Assembly (NCBI RefSeq): GCF_000210075.1
Contig: NC_021017.1
Location: 2,284,074 to 2,344,430, forward strand
DNA: 60,357 nucleotides
Direction: 5' to 3'
Source of the DNA: Bacteroides xylanisolvens XB1A
GTDB lineage: Bacteria > Bacteroidota > Bacteroidia > Bacteroidales > Bacteroidaceae
The notes beneath the pieces are model-generated. The model did not search any database. It saw only the letters and a list, made by a program, of their open reading frames with translations, and was not told the origin of the DNA. Of the stretch, positions 7,385-16,084 are shown one piece after another (the first letter of the stretch is position 1; the number at the start of each line of letters is the position of its first letter). The translations under genes and the position numbers were made by a program.

Positions 7385-9568
7385 TTATTTCACCAGTCTT
7401 TGATATTTGCTGAACAAAAAAGTGGAGAATGATAATAATCCGTCAGTTGTTGAATGAACATCTTTTCGAACATCCTTCCGATCAGTTGCATTTACCCAAC
7501 CTTCTTCTATTTCTTTTAATTCATCTTCAAGTTGCTTCTGATCCACCTCTACATCTTCCCCAACTGCTTTGATAAATGTATCGATATACACCTCCCAGCG
7601 CTTTGCATAATAATCACTTATCAGTCCTGCCCACGAACGACTGGCATAATCGTTCAGGCTTCCACCCCAAGTAGTAATCAAGTTGCGAGCATTCTTTTCA
7701 TAATAGTCTTTCAACTGGGGAGAATCTCCCATCTTCCGCGCATCATCAATCCATTTATCCAGCGAACAATAAGGATGAAAGGCATTCAGCTTATCCAAAT
7801 CATTCAATATCTCCTTCATTTTTTCGCCGCAAGCTTTCAAAGCCTGATGGTCTTTAGCTTCAACCATCCTGTCAAACTCCATTTTCACATCAAGAAAGTA
7901 GTTTCCAAGCACCTGTCTGCCTACAGTAATCAAATCCAGGCGAAAAGCATCTCTCCGGTCAGAAGGTGCCTCATTCAGTTTTCTCCAGACCTCTAGTAGT
8001 TCAACATTGCTATACACATTACTTGTCCGTTTTTCACTGTTCTTATTCAATGCAGGGCGATACCCGGGTAAAGTACCCAATGTGCGCGGCACCTGTACAT
8101 AAATGTCATTGAATAATCGTTTCCAAGCATCGCGCACAGACTGCGACACACATCCCACATGTCTGTCAGCCAGACATTCAATCCATTTATTATCATCTAC
8201 ATTCAGGTTCCATGCTTTCTCAAGAATGTATTCGTAGGGAAATTGCATCACATCCAATCCTTCCAGCGTAGAGCCGATTCCTTTAAGGTTGCCTCCACCG
8301 TTAATGAGAGCATTCTCAAGTCGTGCGCCACTTTCTTTGACGTTACCTGTCAAAGTCGTGTTTCCACCGAAATTGCCCAGATAACACCAAATATAGGGCT
8401 GATTATGAAAATGCTCTGTTCTTTTCCATAATTCAACATTTTCACAATGATAATCAAGTAATATCATTTTATTCTGTGGCACTCCTGTCAGCAAAGCCTT
8501 CATTCGCTCGGAAGTCCATTTATCTTTATCAAAATAAAACATCCACGTCATTTGCATCCATTGGGCTTTGGGATCGGCAGCCGTCAATGTAGCGTACATA
8601 TCCGAAGCTATCTTCCGCAAATATTCGGGTTCGAAACTGGGCGGGTCAACCTCGTTGAAAGGATCTAAACCATAAATATGATCGGTTCCGAAAAGTTTTT
8701 TTTGTTCATCAAGAAATAGTTTCTGAATTTTCGCAAACAAAGCATCGTTAGGGTTCAAAAAGTTACAACGGTATGCATCAGCAAAGCCGGCCCATTTGCC
8801 CAAATGTTGAATATCGGCCTCGGGATAGATCCGTTTTAAATCGGCAGGTACATGTCCGGCGAAGGCTGGTAATACGGGCTTCATATTCAATTCACGCTCA
8901 CGTGCGAGTATTTTTTTCTGCAAGCTTACCTGGTGTTCCAGCCATTCCATCGGCAACGGACCGTTCCAACGATCTATGTTAGCCATCCGATGCCAGGGCA
9001 GATACGGTGGTCCCGTGAAGTAAGAGCGTATTTCGATGTCCGACATTCCCATTTTCGACCAGACTTTATACCACACAGCTTCTTGTCCGGTAATTGCCAA
9101 AGGCATATTTATACCATTAAGGGCCATCCAGTCAATAAAGCGCTCCCATTCTTTCCATTGCCACCAAGGCATCGTGTAACCATACGTGCAGTAATTCAGG
9201 AAAAAGCGAGTATCCACTCTCGCTTCCGAAACGACCTTCTCACCAACCATCGGCAATTCTTCAGGAATTTCAACGGCTATATCCGCATACCATGACACTG
9301 TAGTGAGACAGTAATATTTCAAGTAATGGTTCAGTCCCATCGCCATTGAATTGGCGTTGTTTCCACCGATTACAATTTTATCTTTTACGGACTCTATCGT
9401 AAAGCAGTCTTTCTCTCCTTTTAATTTTTGAAACTGAAAACTCTCGATGTATGACGGCAGCAAACGTTTCAATAATGCTTCCGCAACAGCTACGTCTTTG
9501 TCTTTAGCCTGAAGAGCCAACGACATAAGCAGCATAACCAGACACGTGTATACACTTTTTCTTTTCAT
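7385..9568 (-). CDS. GH89 alpha-N-acetylglucosaminidase family protein, divergent copy
   Basis: A 727-residue secreted glycosidase with a signal peptide ending LALQA (about residue 21) and the full GH89 layout: N-terminal domain, catalytic barrel (FFLNYCTYGYTMPWW near 122, PWHRMAN near 191, PAFAGHVP near 234) and C-terminal helical domain ending in a WGGSLNDYASRSWAGLISDYY block. The putative general acid is Glu306 (DPFNEVDP) and the nucleophile Glu436 (STLEGLD). Around Glu436 the family consensus APEG...NEVVYEL is replaced by TLEGLDVMQFPYEY. The glycan pocket probably differs from that of the GH89 at 13089-15245. It follows the acetyltransferase gene by 6 bp. The family removes terminal alpha-linked GlcNAc with retention. 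Confidence 0.92.
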   Translation of the reverse strand: MKRKSVYTCLVMLLMSLALQAKDKDVAVAEALLKRLLPSYIESFQFQKLKGEKDCFTIESVKDKIVIGGNNANSMAMGLNHYLKYYCLTTVSWYADIAVEIPEELPMVGEKVVSEARVDTRFFLNYCTYGYTMPWWQWKEWERFIDWMALNGINMPLAITGQEAVWYKVWSKMGMSDIEIRSYFTGPPYLPWHRMANIDRWNGPLPMEWLEHQVSLQKKILARERELNMKPVLPAFAGHVPADLKRIYPEADIQHLGKWAGFADAYRCNFLNPNDALFAKIQKLFLDEQKKLFGTDHIYGLDPFNEVDPPSFEPEYLRKIASDMYATLTAADPKAQWMQMTWMFYFDKDKWTSERMKALLTGVPQNKMILLDYHCENVELWKRTEHFHNQPYIWCYLGNFGGNTTLTGNVKESGARLENALINGGGNLKGIGSTLEGLDVMQFPYEYILEKAWNLNVDDNKWIECLADRHVGCVSQSVRDAWKRLFNDIYVQVPRTLGTLPGYRPALNKNSEKRTSNVYSNVELLEVWRKLNEAPSDRRDAFRLDLITVGRQVLGNYFLDVKMEFDRMVEAKDHQALKACGEKMKEILNDLDKLNAFHPYCSLDKWIDDARKMGDSPQLKDYYEKNARNLITTWGGSLNDYASRSWAGLISDYYAKRWEVYIDTFIKAVGEDVEVDQKQLEDELKEIEEGWVNATDRKDVRKDVHSTTDGLLSFSTFLFSKYQRLVK

Positions 9569-9574
9569 TCTGAT

Positions 9575-10660
9575 TTATAATTTTATATAGATTTTTCTTT
9601 TTAACAAAATATATCCCAACAGCCCATTGAACAAGAGGAAAAATACACCGTACATAAATGAACCGAAGTAATTTCCGAATAACGGGTTAAGCAAATTATT
9701 GAATACAGCCGTATGGATATGCCAATGCACAAGCAATCCTCCGGCTATGCAACTAAACACATAAATTACAAGCGGATTCGCTCCAAATGCTTCAAAAAAC
9801 GAAAACCACTTTTTATTCTGCTTCACATCAATGATATAAAGTAGCAATGCCAATGACAATGCCGCAATCCCACAAGTAAGCAAAACAAACGAAGGAGACC
9901 ACAAACGTTTATTCAAAGGACAGGCATAGCTTAACAAATAGCCGGCAAACAACAGCGTGGTACCTATAAGGAATAGATTCAGCATCCGGCGGTCATTATC
10001 TTTAATATCGATGATTATCTTTCCGCAAACAAAACCGATCATTACTTGAGACACAGCGGGAATCGTACTAAGTATCCCCTCGGGATCGACAAACTGGCGG
10101 CCCTGAAGATACATGTGGTTAGCCCCTAAAATAGCCGAATCAATCATCCCGACGATATTATCCGCACTCTTTTCAAATCCGTTTCCAAATAACTGAAAAA
10201 TAAAGTAGACAATCAGCAAGATAATAGCTAATGGCATAAAACGCTTATGCGGTATTGCTACGGCCAATAAGGCTGTAATACCATAACAAATCCCAAGCCG
10301 TTGCATAACTCCCATCAACCGGAGCTGACTCAAATCAAAATAGTTACCACTATCGATTGATGTAATGAACCACTCCATAACCAGACCTATAAATATTAAT
10401 AAGAGACTTCTTTTTATGATTTTCGTAATGGCCGGTCGACACTGGAAGTCATACTTACACAAAGAGATGTAGGTCGAAATACCCATCAGGAACATAAACA
10501 TCGGAAATACCAGATCGGCCGGCGAAAAGCCATCCCACTTGGCATGTGCAAAAGCGGCAAAGTTATACCCGCACTTTCCTGTATTGTTGACCAAGATCAT
10601 CCCGGCAACAGTAATACCCCGAAGTACATCAAGCGAAAGTAACCGTTTGTTCGGATTCAT
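9575..10660 (-). CDS. HGSNAT-like membrane acetyltransferase (DUF5009 family)
   Basis: A 361-residue polytopic inner-membrane protein with about ten hydrophobic segments. It belongs to the family of human heparan-alpha-glucosaminide N-acetyltransferase. The N-terminus shows the family signature SLDVLRGITVAGMILVNN, then AHAKWDGFSPADLVFPMFMFLMG. The histidine in HAKWDG (His39) aligns with the catalytic histidine of human HGSNAT (KHASWNG). That enzyme takes acetyl from cytosolic acetyl-CoA and transfers it across the membrane to terminal alpha-glucosamine. By analogy this one would N-acetylate glucosamine ends in the periplasm, making substrates for the two GH89 enzymes beside it. It lies 14 bp after the GntP gene and 6 bp before GH89. 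The acceptor is inferred. Confidence 0.88.
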   Translation of the reverse strand: MNPNKRLLSLDVLRGITVAGMILVNNTGKCGYNFAAFAHAKWDGFSPADLVFPMFMFLMGISTYISLCKYDFQCRPAITKIIKRSLLLIFIGLVMEWFITSIDSGNYFDLSQLRLMGVMQRLGICYGITALLAVAIPHKRFMPLAIILLIVYFIFQLFGNGFEKSADNIVGMIDSAILGANHMYLQGRQFVDPEGILSTIPAVSQVMIGFVCGKIIIDIKDNDRRMLNLFLIGTTLLFAGYLLSYACPLNKRLWSPSFVLLTCGIAALSLALLLYIIDVKQNKKWFSFFEAFGANPLVIYVFSCIAGGLLVHWHIHTAVFNNLLNPLFGNYFGSFMYGVFFLLFNGLLGYILLKRKIYIKL

Positions 10661-10674
10661 AATATTTGATTCTT

Positions 10675-11931
10675 TTAATTACTTATTATATATAAAATAG
10701 TCGTTCCGGCAGCTAACACTATCCCTATAAGCGATTCATAAGGTATCAGCTTCAGACGTTCCTTAAAATTGAGTTCGCATACGCCTCCTGTCGCATGAAA
10801 GAACGAACCATGTGGCAAATGGTCAAGAACTGTAGCTCCGGAATTAATCATAGCCGCTCCCCAAACCGCAGAAATGCCTATAGCCAATATCGTTTCAGCG
10901 AACGAAGAAGAAGCCAGTGTCGCTCCGGCTGTTGTCGATGCGGTAGCCGCCGACATCAACGCGCCTGATATAGGAGCAATCAATGCATCACTCATATGAG
11001 CATGATCCAATCCTGTAAGAATCCAATCTTTCAAAGAAGAGTTCTTTATGATACCGGCAATAGTTCCGGTTCCTATCAACAGAATAGCTACCACAGACAT
11101 CTTTTGCAGTCCATATTCTATACTCGGAAGAATATTTTTCCATTGTTTCATACAGATAGCACCACATAAACCACCTACCGGCAAAGCTATCAAAGGATCA
11201 ATATTGATTCCTGCCGCAGGACGTAATGCCAATAAAACAATCGTAACAACAGGAGCAATCAGACTGGTTCTTAACGAGGGCAAATTTCTCTCTTCCTCTT
11301 TATCCTCTGTTTGCATCATCGTTTTTTTGTTTTTCACTGTTTGAGGCATCAGACGGACAATAACAAAAACAGTGAAAAACAAACCGATCACTGCCGGTAA
11401 AATATTGGCAAACATTACAGCCGATAGATCTGCATTAAAATTTCCGGCTGCTATAATGGTGTTCGGGTTAGGTGATATGATATTTCCACATTTACCTCCC
11501 CCGATCATAGCAATAAGTAACACAGATGGAGACAGGTTTAGACGCTTGCCTATCGAAAGAGCCACCGGCGCAACGGTTATCACAGCCACATCAATAAAGA
11601 CGCCTACCGTACAAAGCAACATCGTTGCGAGTGCCAATGCCATAAATACCCGTTTTTCACCCATTTTGTTTATAATCGCATTGGAGATGACCGTGGTAGC
11701 TCCGGTTTGTATTAATATGCCTGACAAGACTCCGGCTGTCAGAATCCGCAATACCGCCGGGGTGACCTCTTTCACTCCTTCGGTCATCACCGTTACGGTC
11801 TCATTTAAAGATAGTCCTCCCAACAACCCTCCGACTATCGCTCCGATAATCAGACTGTATATCGGAGAAAGCTTTCTTATGATTAACAGTATGGATAATG
11901 AAAGCCCGATTAATGCGCCTATCGCTGTCAT
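10675..11931 (-). CDS. GntP family permease, probable glycerate/gluconate transporter
   Basis: A 418-residue integral membrane protein with about twelve hydrophobic segments. It has the features of the gluconate:H+ symporter (GntP) family: the N-terminal LIIRKLSPIYSLIIGAIVGGLLGG, the CGNIISPNPNTIIAAGNF loop near residue 155 and the AATASTTAGATLASSSFAE stretch near 330. GntP proteins move aldonates and small hydroxy acids. The gene starts 6 bp after the glycerate kinase stop, and this kinase/GntP pairing elsewhere usually means glycerate uptake. That favours D-glycerate as cargo; gluconate cannot be excluded. Confidence 0.9.
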   Translation of the reverse strand: MTAIGALIGLSLSILLIIRKLSPIYSLIIGAIVGGLLGGLSLNETVTVMTEGVKEVTPAVLRILTAGVLSGILIQTGATTVISNAIINKMGEKRVFMALALATMLLCTVGVFIDVAVITVAPVALSIGKRLNLSPSVLLIAMIGGGKCGNIISPNPNTIIAAGNFNADLSAVMFANILPAVIGLFFTVFVIVRLMPQTVKNKKTMMQTEDKEEERNLPSLRTSLIAPVVTIVLLALRPAAGINIDPLIALPVGGLCGAICMKQWKNILPSIEYGLQKMSVVAILLIGTGTIAGIIKNSSLKDWILTGLDHAHMSDALIAPISGALMSAATASTTAGATLASSSFAETILAIGISAVWGAAMINSGATVLDHLPHGSFFHATGGVCELNFKERLKLIPYESLIGIVLAAGTTILYIISN

Positions 11932-11937
11932 TGAGTA

Positions 11938-13080
11938 TTATTTAGTAAATTGTTTTATGATTCTCACCACCTGTCGCACCGTTCTCTCTATGTTTTCTTT
12001 CGTAAACTCCGGTTGCATCGCCTCTTCAAGTGTTACCGGAAAAGGTTGAATAGGCAGTACGGCAGTAAACCCCATCCTATTAAGCGCTTCGGTGGCTTCG
12101 ACCGCTCCCCCCAACGCTATCACCGGAACCTGACATCTCTCACCGACACGTAAGATTCCGTCCAGCGCTTTTCCCATACAAGTCTGGTGATCCAGCTTCC
12201 CCTCTCCGGTCAGTATCAGGTCTGCCTGTCGGACGACCTCCTCGAAACGAAGCGTTTTCAATATAACTTCTATTCCGGATTGCAATTCTGCATTCAAAAA
12301 CGGAAGTAAGCCGCCTCCCATTCCTCCGGCTGCTCCAGCACCGGGAAGCTGTGATATATCCATATTTGTATATTCCTTTATCACCTGTACATAATGCCGC
12401 AACCCATTGTCCAACTCTATCACTTGCAAACTATTTGCCCCTTTTTGGGGAGCATATACATAGGCCGCACCCTCTTCTCCAAAAAATGGATTACTAACAT
12501 CACAGGCGATCGTAAAATGACTTTCCTTCAATGCCGGATTTAATTGGGAAATATCTATTTGATGAACTTTTATCAGATTTTCGCCGACAGGCTCCAACTC
12601 ACCGTTTCCGCTATCTAAAAAGCGTGCACCTAAAGCCTTCAGCATACCTATTCCCGCATCATTCGTAGCACTTCCGCCGATCCCGATAATGAATTCCCGA
12701 CACCCGCGTTTTAATGCGTCAGCAACCATTTCTCCAACTCCATAAGTCGTAGTCTTCATGGGATTTCTTCGATTTGAATCAATCAATGGCAGACCGCAGG
12801 CCGAGGCCATTTCGATAATAGCCATCGCACCATTGTTTACGATGCCATACGATACTTCAATTGGCTTCATGAATGGATCATGCACCCGACATGACACCGT
12901 TTGAGCATGAAGGGCAGAGCATAGAGCTTCTGTAGTCCCTTCGCCGCCATCAGCTATGGGGAAACGTATAATCTGACAGTCGGGTAATTCCTCCTGAATC
13001 GCTTTTTCGGCAGCTTTTGCTATCTCAAAAGAACCGACCGAACCTTTAAACGAGTCGAATGCCAATACAATCTTTTTCAT
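11938..13080 (-). CDS. glycerate kinase, type 1 family
   Basis: A 380-residue cytoplasmic kinase. The start is placed at the ATG at 13080, giving MKKIVLAFDSFKGS, the canonical beginning of the family. An upstream in-frame GTG at 13092 would overlap the GH89 stop and add four residues. Family motifs include IRFPIADGGEGT near 40, MIEMASACGLPL near 90, IGIGGSATNDAGIGMLKALGARF near 135-157 and LILTGEGKLDHQT near 285. It phosphorylates glycerate to 2- or 3-phosphoglycerate, feeding lower glycolysis. It is sandwiched between a GH89 gene and a GntP permease gene, all in one operon, so glycerate is probably a breakdown product of the PUL substrate. Length is typical. Confidence 0.94.
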   Translation of the reverse strand: MKKIVLAFDSFKGSVGSFEIAKAAEKAIQEELPDCQIIRFPIADGGEGTTEALCSALHAQTVSCRVHDPFMKPIEVSYGIVNNGAMAIIEMASACGLPLIDSNRRNPMKTTTYGVGEMVADALKRGCREFIIGIGGSATNDAGIGMLKALGARFLDSGNGELEPVGENLIKVHQIDISQLNPALKESHFTIACDVSNPFFGEEGAAYVYAPQKGANSLQVIELDNGLRHYVQVIKEYTNMDISQLPGAGAAGGMGGGLLPFLNAELQSGIEVILKTLRFEEVVRQADLILTGEGKLDHQTCMGKALDGILRVGERCQVPVIALGGAVEATEALNRMGFTAVLPIQPFPVTLEEAMQPEFTKENIERTVRQVVRIIKQFTK

Positions 13081-13088
13081 AAAAGCTA

Positions 13089-15245
13089 TCACTTATTTGT
13101 TTTCTCTATTAAACTCAATGCAGCCTCGACCGGATCATCAAACGGAGTCGTACTGTTGCTCCAGGGAGATGTGATCCATTGCTCCTCCCATTCTCGGATT
13201 TTATTCCGGTCTTTTGTGAAATAGAGCTGTATACGAGGGATATAGTAGTCTTTAATCAGCCCGCTCCAGAAACGGGCAGCATAATCTTCCTGAATACCAC
13301 CCCAACTTGTAATCAAGCGTTTGGCATTTGCTTCATAAGCATCTTTTTCCTGAAGAGTTGTTCCGCTATTGCGCGCAAGTTCCACCCATTCTTCTAATCG
13401 ATATAAAGGATGAGAGGCCAACAGCCTGTCAACGTCCATCAACAAATCAACAGTTTGTTGCAGATTACGTTGCGCTGCGAGAACACGATTCTCCGAATCA
13501 TCTTTCAAGGCCTGCTTATAAAAATTTTCAGCTTTAGCCGCTACATAATACGAAACAAACTCTATGAGGTCGTTTCTGTATAATTCAGAGCTTTTCAGTT
13601 CGTCAGCGCAACTAGCATACAAACGTATAGCCTGCAAGTAATCATCACTAAGGTCGATTTTACTGATCCGCCGTTGATCGGGTATTACGGTTTGCCAGGT
13701 AAAACGGGGGTATGAATATAAAGAACTATATGCTGTTTTCCGAAAAAGTTTCCAAGCTTCCTCCATGGCATCGGGATATCCTCCATAACGGGCCTCGCAG
13801 TATATCTTCATCCAATCGTCCAGGTCGATACTATCTGATGACCATCCCATATCGGCTAACAGTTCGTAAACAACCTCATTGTTTTCGAGTCCTTCAGGGG
13901 CAGAACCGAACCCAATCAAGTTACCTTTATTTGCGGCACGTAATGCTTTGACCGAGGAACTAGCATACATGTCCAAGTCTCCTGTCATGGTGTTTTTCCC
14001 GCCAAAGTTGGGTACATAGCTGAATATCCATTTCTTTCCGTAAAATCCATCATGTACTTTCCATGTTTGTTCGGTGCTCCATACCCATTTCGGATAATCA
14101 TTGCCCAAATCAATGATAATCATTTTATCATCAGGTACATTGCTTAACAAGGCTTTAAGCGATTCTTTATCCCAGAATGAATGTTGATATCCGAATGTCC
14201 ATCCCTGTGTAACCCAAACGGCATCCGGGTTTCCGGCTGCAATTGATTTATAGATCGTTTCTCCATACTCGGCCAATAACTTATATTTCGCTTCTTTATC
14301 TTCCTTATCGATAGGCAGCTCCATCTCATTAAAACTATCCGAGAGATAATACGTATTTTCTCCAAACTCTTTTTCCCACTCTTCGACAAACAGTTTGCCT
14401 ATCTCTTCGAAAAAAGGTGAATCCGGTGGCAATACATAGGCGTTGTACTCTTCATCAAAACCACCCCACCGCATGTGCCGGAATTGTGTGTCGGGATGTT
14501 TCTGCACAAATCCTTCCGGCACGAAACCTGCAAACGCAGGCGCTATGGGCTGCATACCCAACTCGCGCATACGGGTCAGGATTTGATGCTGCAAAGCGAT
14601 TTGGTTCTGTTGCCATGCATCAGATAAGGGACCGTCCCACTTGTTCAAATTGCCCATGCGATGCCAGGGAAGGTGTGCAGGGGCAGTGAAAAACTCACGG
14701 ATTTCTTCTTTGTTCAATCCCATACGCAGCCATACCCGTTCCGCAATGGCTTCGCTGGCCACGGTAGCCAAGGGCATATTTACACCATAAAGAGCCATCC
14801 TGTCAATTTCCTTTTCCCAACGCTCCCAGTCCCAGTAAGGAGTAGTGTAGCCGAATGTACAAACATTAAGGAAATAGCGCAACTCATAAGGGGACACTTG
14901 TTCATACAATTCATAATCGGGCCACGGCATCACCGACGTTATATGTTCACCGCTCCATGTTTTCATACTCTTGCAGGCCTCTTTCATGTACGTATGAAAA
15001 GCGTAACAGATAGCAACGGAGCTACTTCCCCTTAGGGTAAGCCGGCCGTCGCTTGCTATCACTTCGAATATATCTTTACCGTCGGATGGTTCGATATATT
15101 CAAAGTGGATAGACTGTGCTCTTTCCCCAATCTGACGTTCTATTAACTGTTTGGCGGGGGTGATAATATCCGTCTTAGGCTTGTGGCATGAGCAGAAAAA
15201 AAGCGTTGTTGAAATCAATAAATACTTGATTATTGTATGTATCAT
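13089..15245 (-). CDS. GH89 alpha-N-acetylglucosaminidase, canonical copy
   Basis: A 718-residue GH89 enzyme (the family of human NAGLU) with a lipoprotein-type signal (FFCSC, Cys18 or Cys20), so it is probably membrane-anchored in the periplasm or at the surface. Family landmarks are all present: RYFLNVCTFGYTTPYWDW near 123, PWHRMGNL near 193, PAFAGFVPEGF near 236 and WGGIQEDYAARFWSGLIKDYY in the C-terminal domain. The candidate acid/base is Glu307 (DSFNEME) and the nucleophile Glu451 (GSAPEGLENNEVVYELL), the latter in exact family context. It should remove terminal alpha-GlcNAc. It lies 28 bp after the upstream EEP gene. It is a paralogue of 7385-9568 but much closer to the classical active-site consensus. 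Confidence 0.94.
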   Translation of the reverse strand: MIHTIIKYLLISTTLFFCSCHKPKTDIITPAKQLIERQIGERAQSIHFEYIEPSDGKDIFEVIASDGRLTLRGSSSVAICYAFHTYMKEACKSMKTWSGEHITSVMPWPDYELYEQVSPYELRYFLNVCTFGYTTPYWDWERWEKEIDRMALYGVNMPLATVASEAIAERVWLRMGLNKEEIREFFTAPAHLPWHRMGNLNKWDGPLSDAWQQNQIALQHQILTRMRELGMQPIAPAFAGFVPEGFVQKHPDTQFRHMRWGGFDEEYNAYVLPPDSPFFEEIGKLFVEEWEKEFGENTYYLSDSFNEMELPIDKEDKEAKYKLLAEYGETIYKSIAAGNPDAVWVTQGWTFGYQHSFWDKESLKALLSNVPDDKMIIIDLGNDYPKWVWSTEQTWKVHDGFYGKKWIFSYVPNFGGKNTMTGDLDMYASSSVKALRAANKGNLIGFGSAPEGLENNEVVYELLADMGWSSDSIDLDDWMKIYCEARYGGYPDAMEEAWKLFRKTAYSSLYSYPRFTWQTVIPDQRRISKIDLSDDYLQAIRLYASCADELKSSELYRNDLIEFVSYYVAAKAENFYKQALKDDSENRVLAAQRNLQQTVDLLMDVDRLLASHPLYRLEEWVELARNSGTTLQEKDAYEANAKRLITSWGGIQEDYAARFWSGLIKDYYIPRIQLYFTKDRNKIREWEEQWITSPWSNSTTPFDDPVEAALSLIEKTNK

Positions 15246-15273
15246 AGAAAATCATAAATGTTATAAGTGAGTA

Positions 15274-16065
15274 TCAATATTTTTTCTTCGATGCTTCTTT
15301 CACATATTCCAGTTCCGTAATAATCGGTAAATGGTCTGACAAAAGCGACTGAACAGTTTGTGTACTAATCACACGCCATCCTTTTTGCGGGTAAGCAAAC
15401 AAGTAATCGATCTTAATCACAGGTTTCCATGCCGGCATTCCAAAATCATCGTTGCTTGCAGCAAACCAGCTATCCATACCACGTATTGCCTCCGAGTAAT
15501 GACGCGCGTTGAAATCACCTCCCAAAATTACAGGATATTTATAATTTTTGAAATGCCCGGTAATAAATTTTATTTGCTCCGCCCGTGTTTCTTGAGAGTT
15601 GACGTCCAGATGCGTAGAGGTAAAAACAATGGTATCATTACCCATTTCGAATAATCCCTCCAGCATGGCCCGCCTCTCATGCTCTTTGACCGGATGGGGC
15701 AGCATTATCTTTTGGACAGAAATATATGGATATTTACTTAACATCCCAATACCGTAATAACCGGTAGAATAGTCAATCGTTTTTCCGTAAAGCCCAAACA
15801 TCCCTGTATGATAGGCAAGTTCGGATATAAAATCCTTCCCCTTCTGATGCGGGGTACGCTTACGGTCTGTTTTGCTATCCACTTCCTGAAGCGCCACAAA
15901 ATCAGGTTTGAAGGATTTGATGTGATGAGCAAGTTCCTCTAAAGATGCCAGTTCGCCAAATCTTAAATTATAGGTCATTACCCGCACCCGTAGAGTATCT
16001 TGCGCATAGGCAACGCCCAAAGTCAGGCATAAAAACAATAATAAATATTTCTTCATTGAATACAT
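15274..16065 (-). CDS. secreted endonuclease/exonuclease/phosphatase-fold protein
   Basis: A 263-residue EEP-fold protein with a signal peptide. The ATG at 16056 (MKKYLLLFLCLTLGVAYAQ) is a more natural start than the one at 16065. The metal and catalytic motifs are complete: MTYNLRFG near 30, ALQEVDSKT near 58, STHLDVNS near 150, LGGDFNARH near 180, KIDYLFAYP near 217 and LSDHLPIITELEYV near the C-terminus. It is paralogous to 4815-5588. It lies 19 bp after susD and 28 bp before GH89, so the enzyme is part of the core PUL-A operon. It is expected to cut phosphodiester or phosphomonoester bonds in the periplasm. The substrate is unknown. Confidence 0.92.
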   Translation of the reverse strand: MYSMKKYLLLFLCLTLGVAYAQDTLRVRVMTYNLRFGELASLEELAHHIKSFKPDFVALQEVDSKTDRKRTPHQKGKDFISELAYHTGMFGLYGKTIDYSTGYYGIGMLSKYPYISVQKIMLPHPVKEHERRAMLEGLFEMGNDTIVFTSTHLDVNSQETRAEQIKFITGHFKNYKYPVILGGDFNARHYSEAIRGMDSWFAASNDDFGMPAWKPVIKIDYLFAYPQKGWRVISTQTVQSLLSDHLPIITELEYVKEASKKKY

Positions 16066-16084
16066 GGTTTCTATTTTTTTATGA

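Noticed and set aside
15274..16065. The EEP proteins could be plain nucleases for DNA scavenging
   Set aside because: Not excluded by sequence, but their operon partners (GH89, acetyltransferase, glycerate genes) fit a phosphorylated glycan better, so nuclease is not the preferred call.
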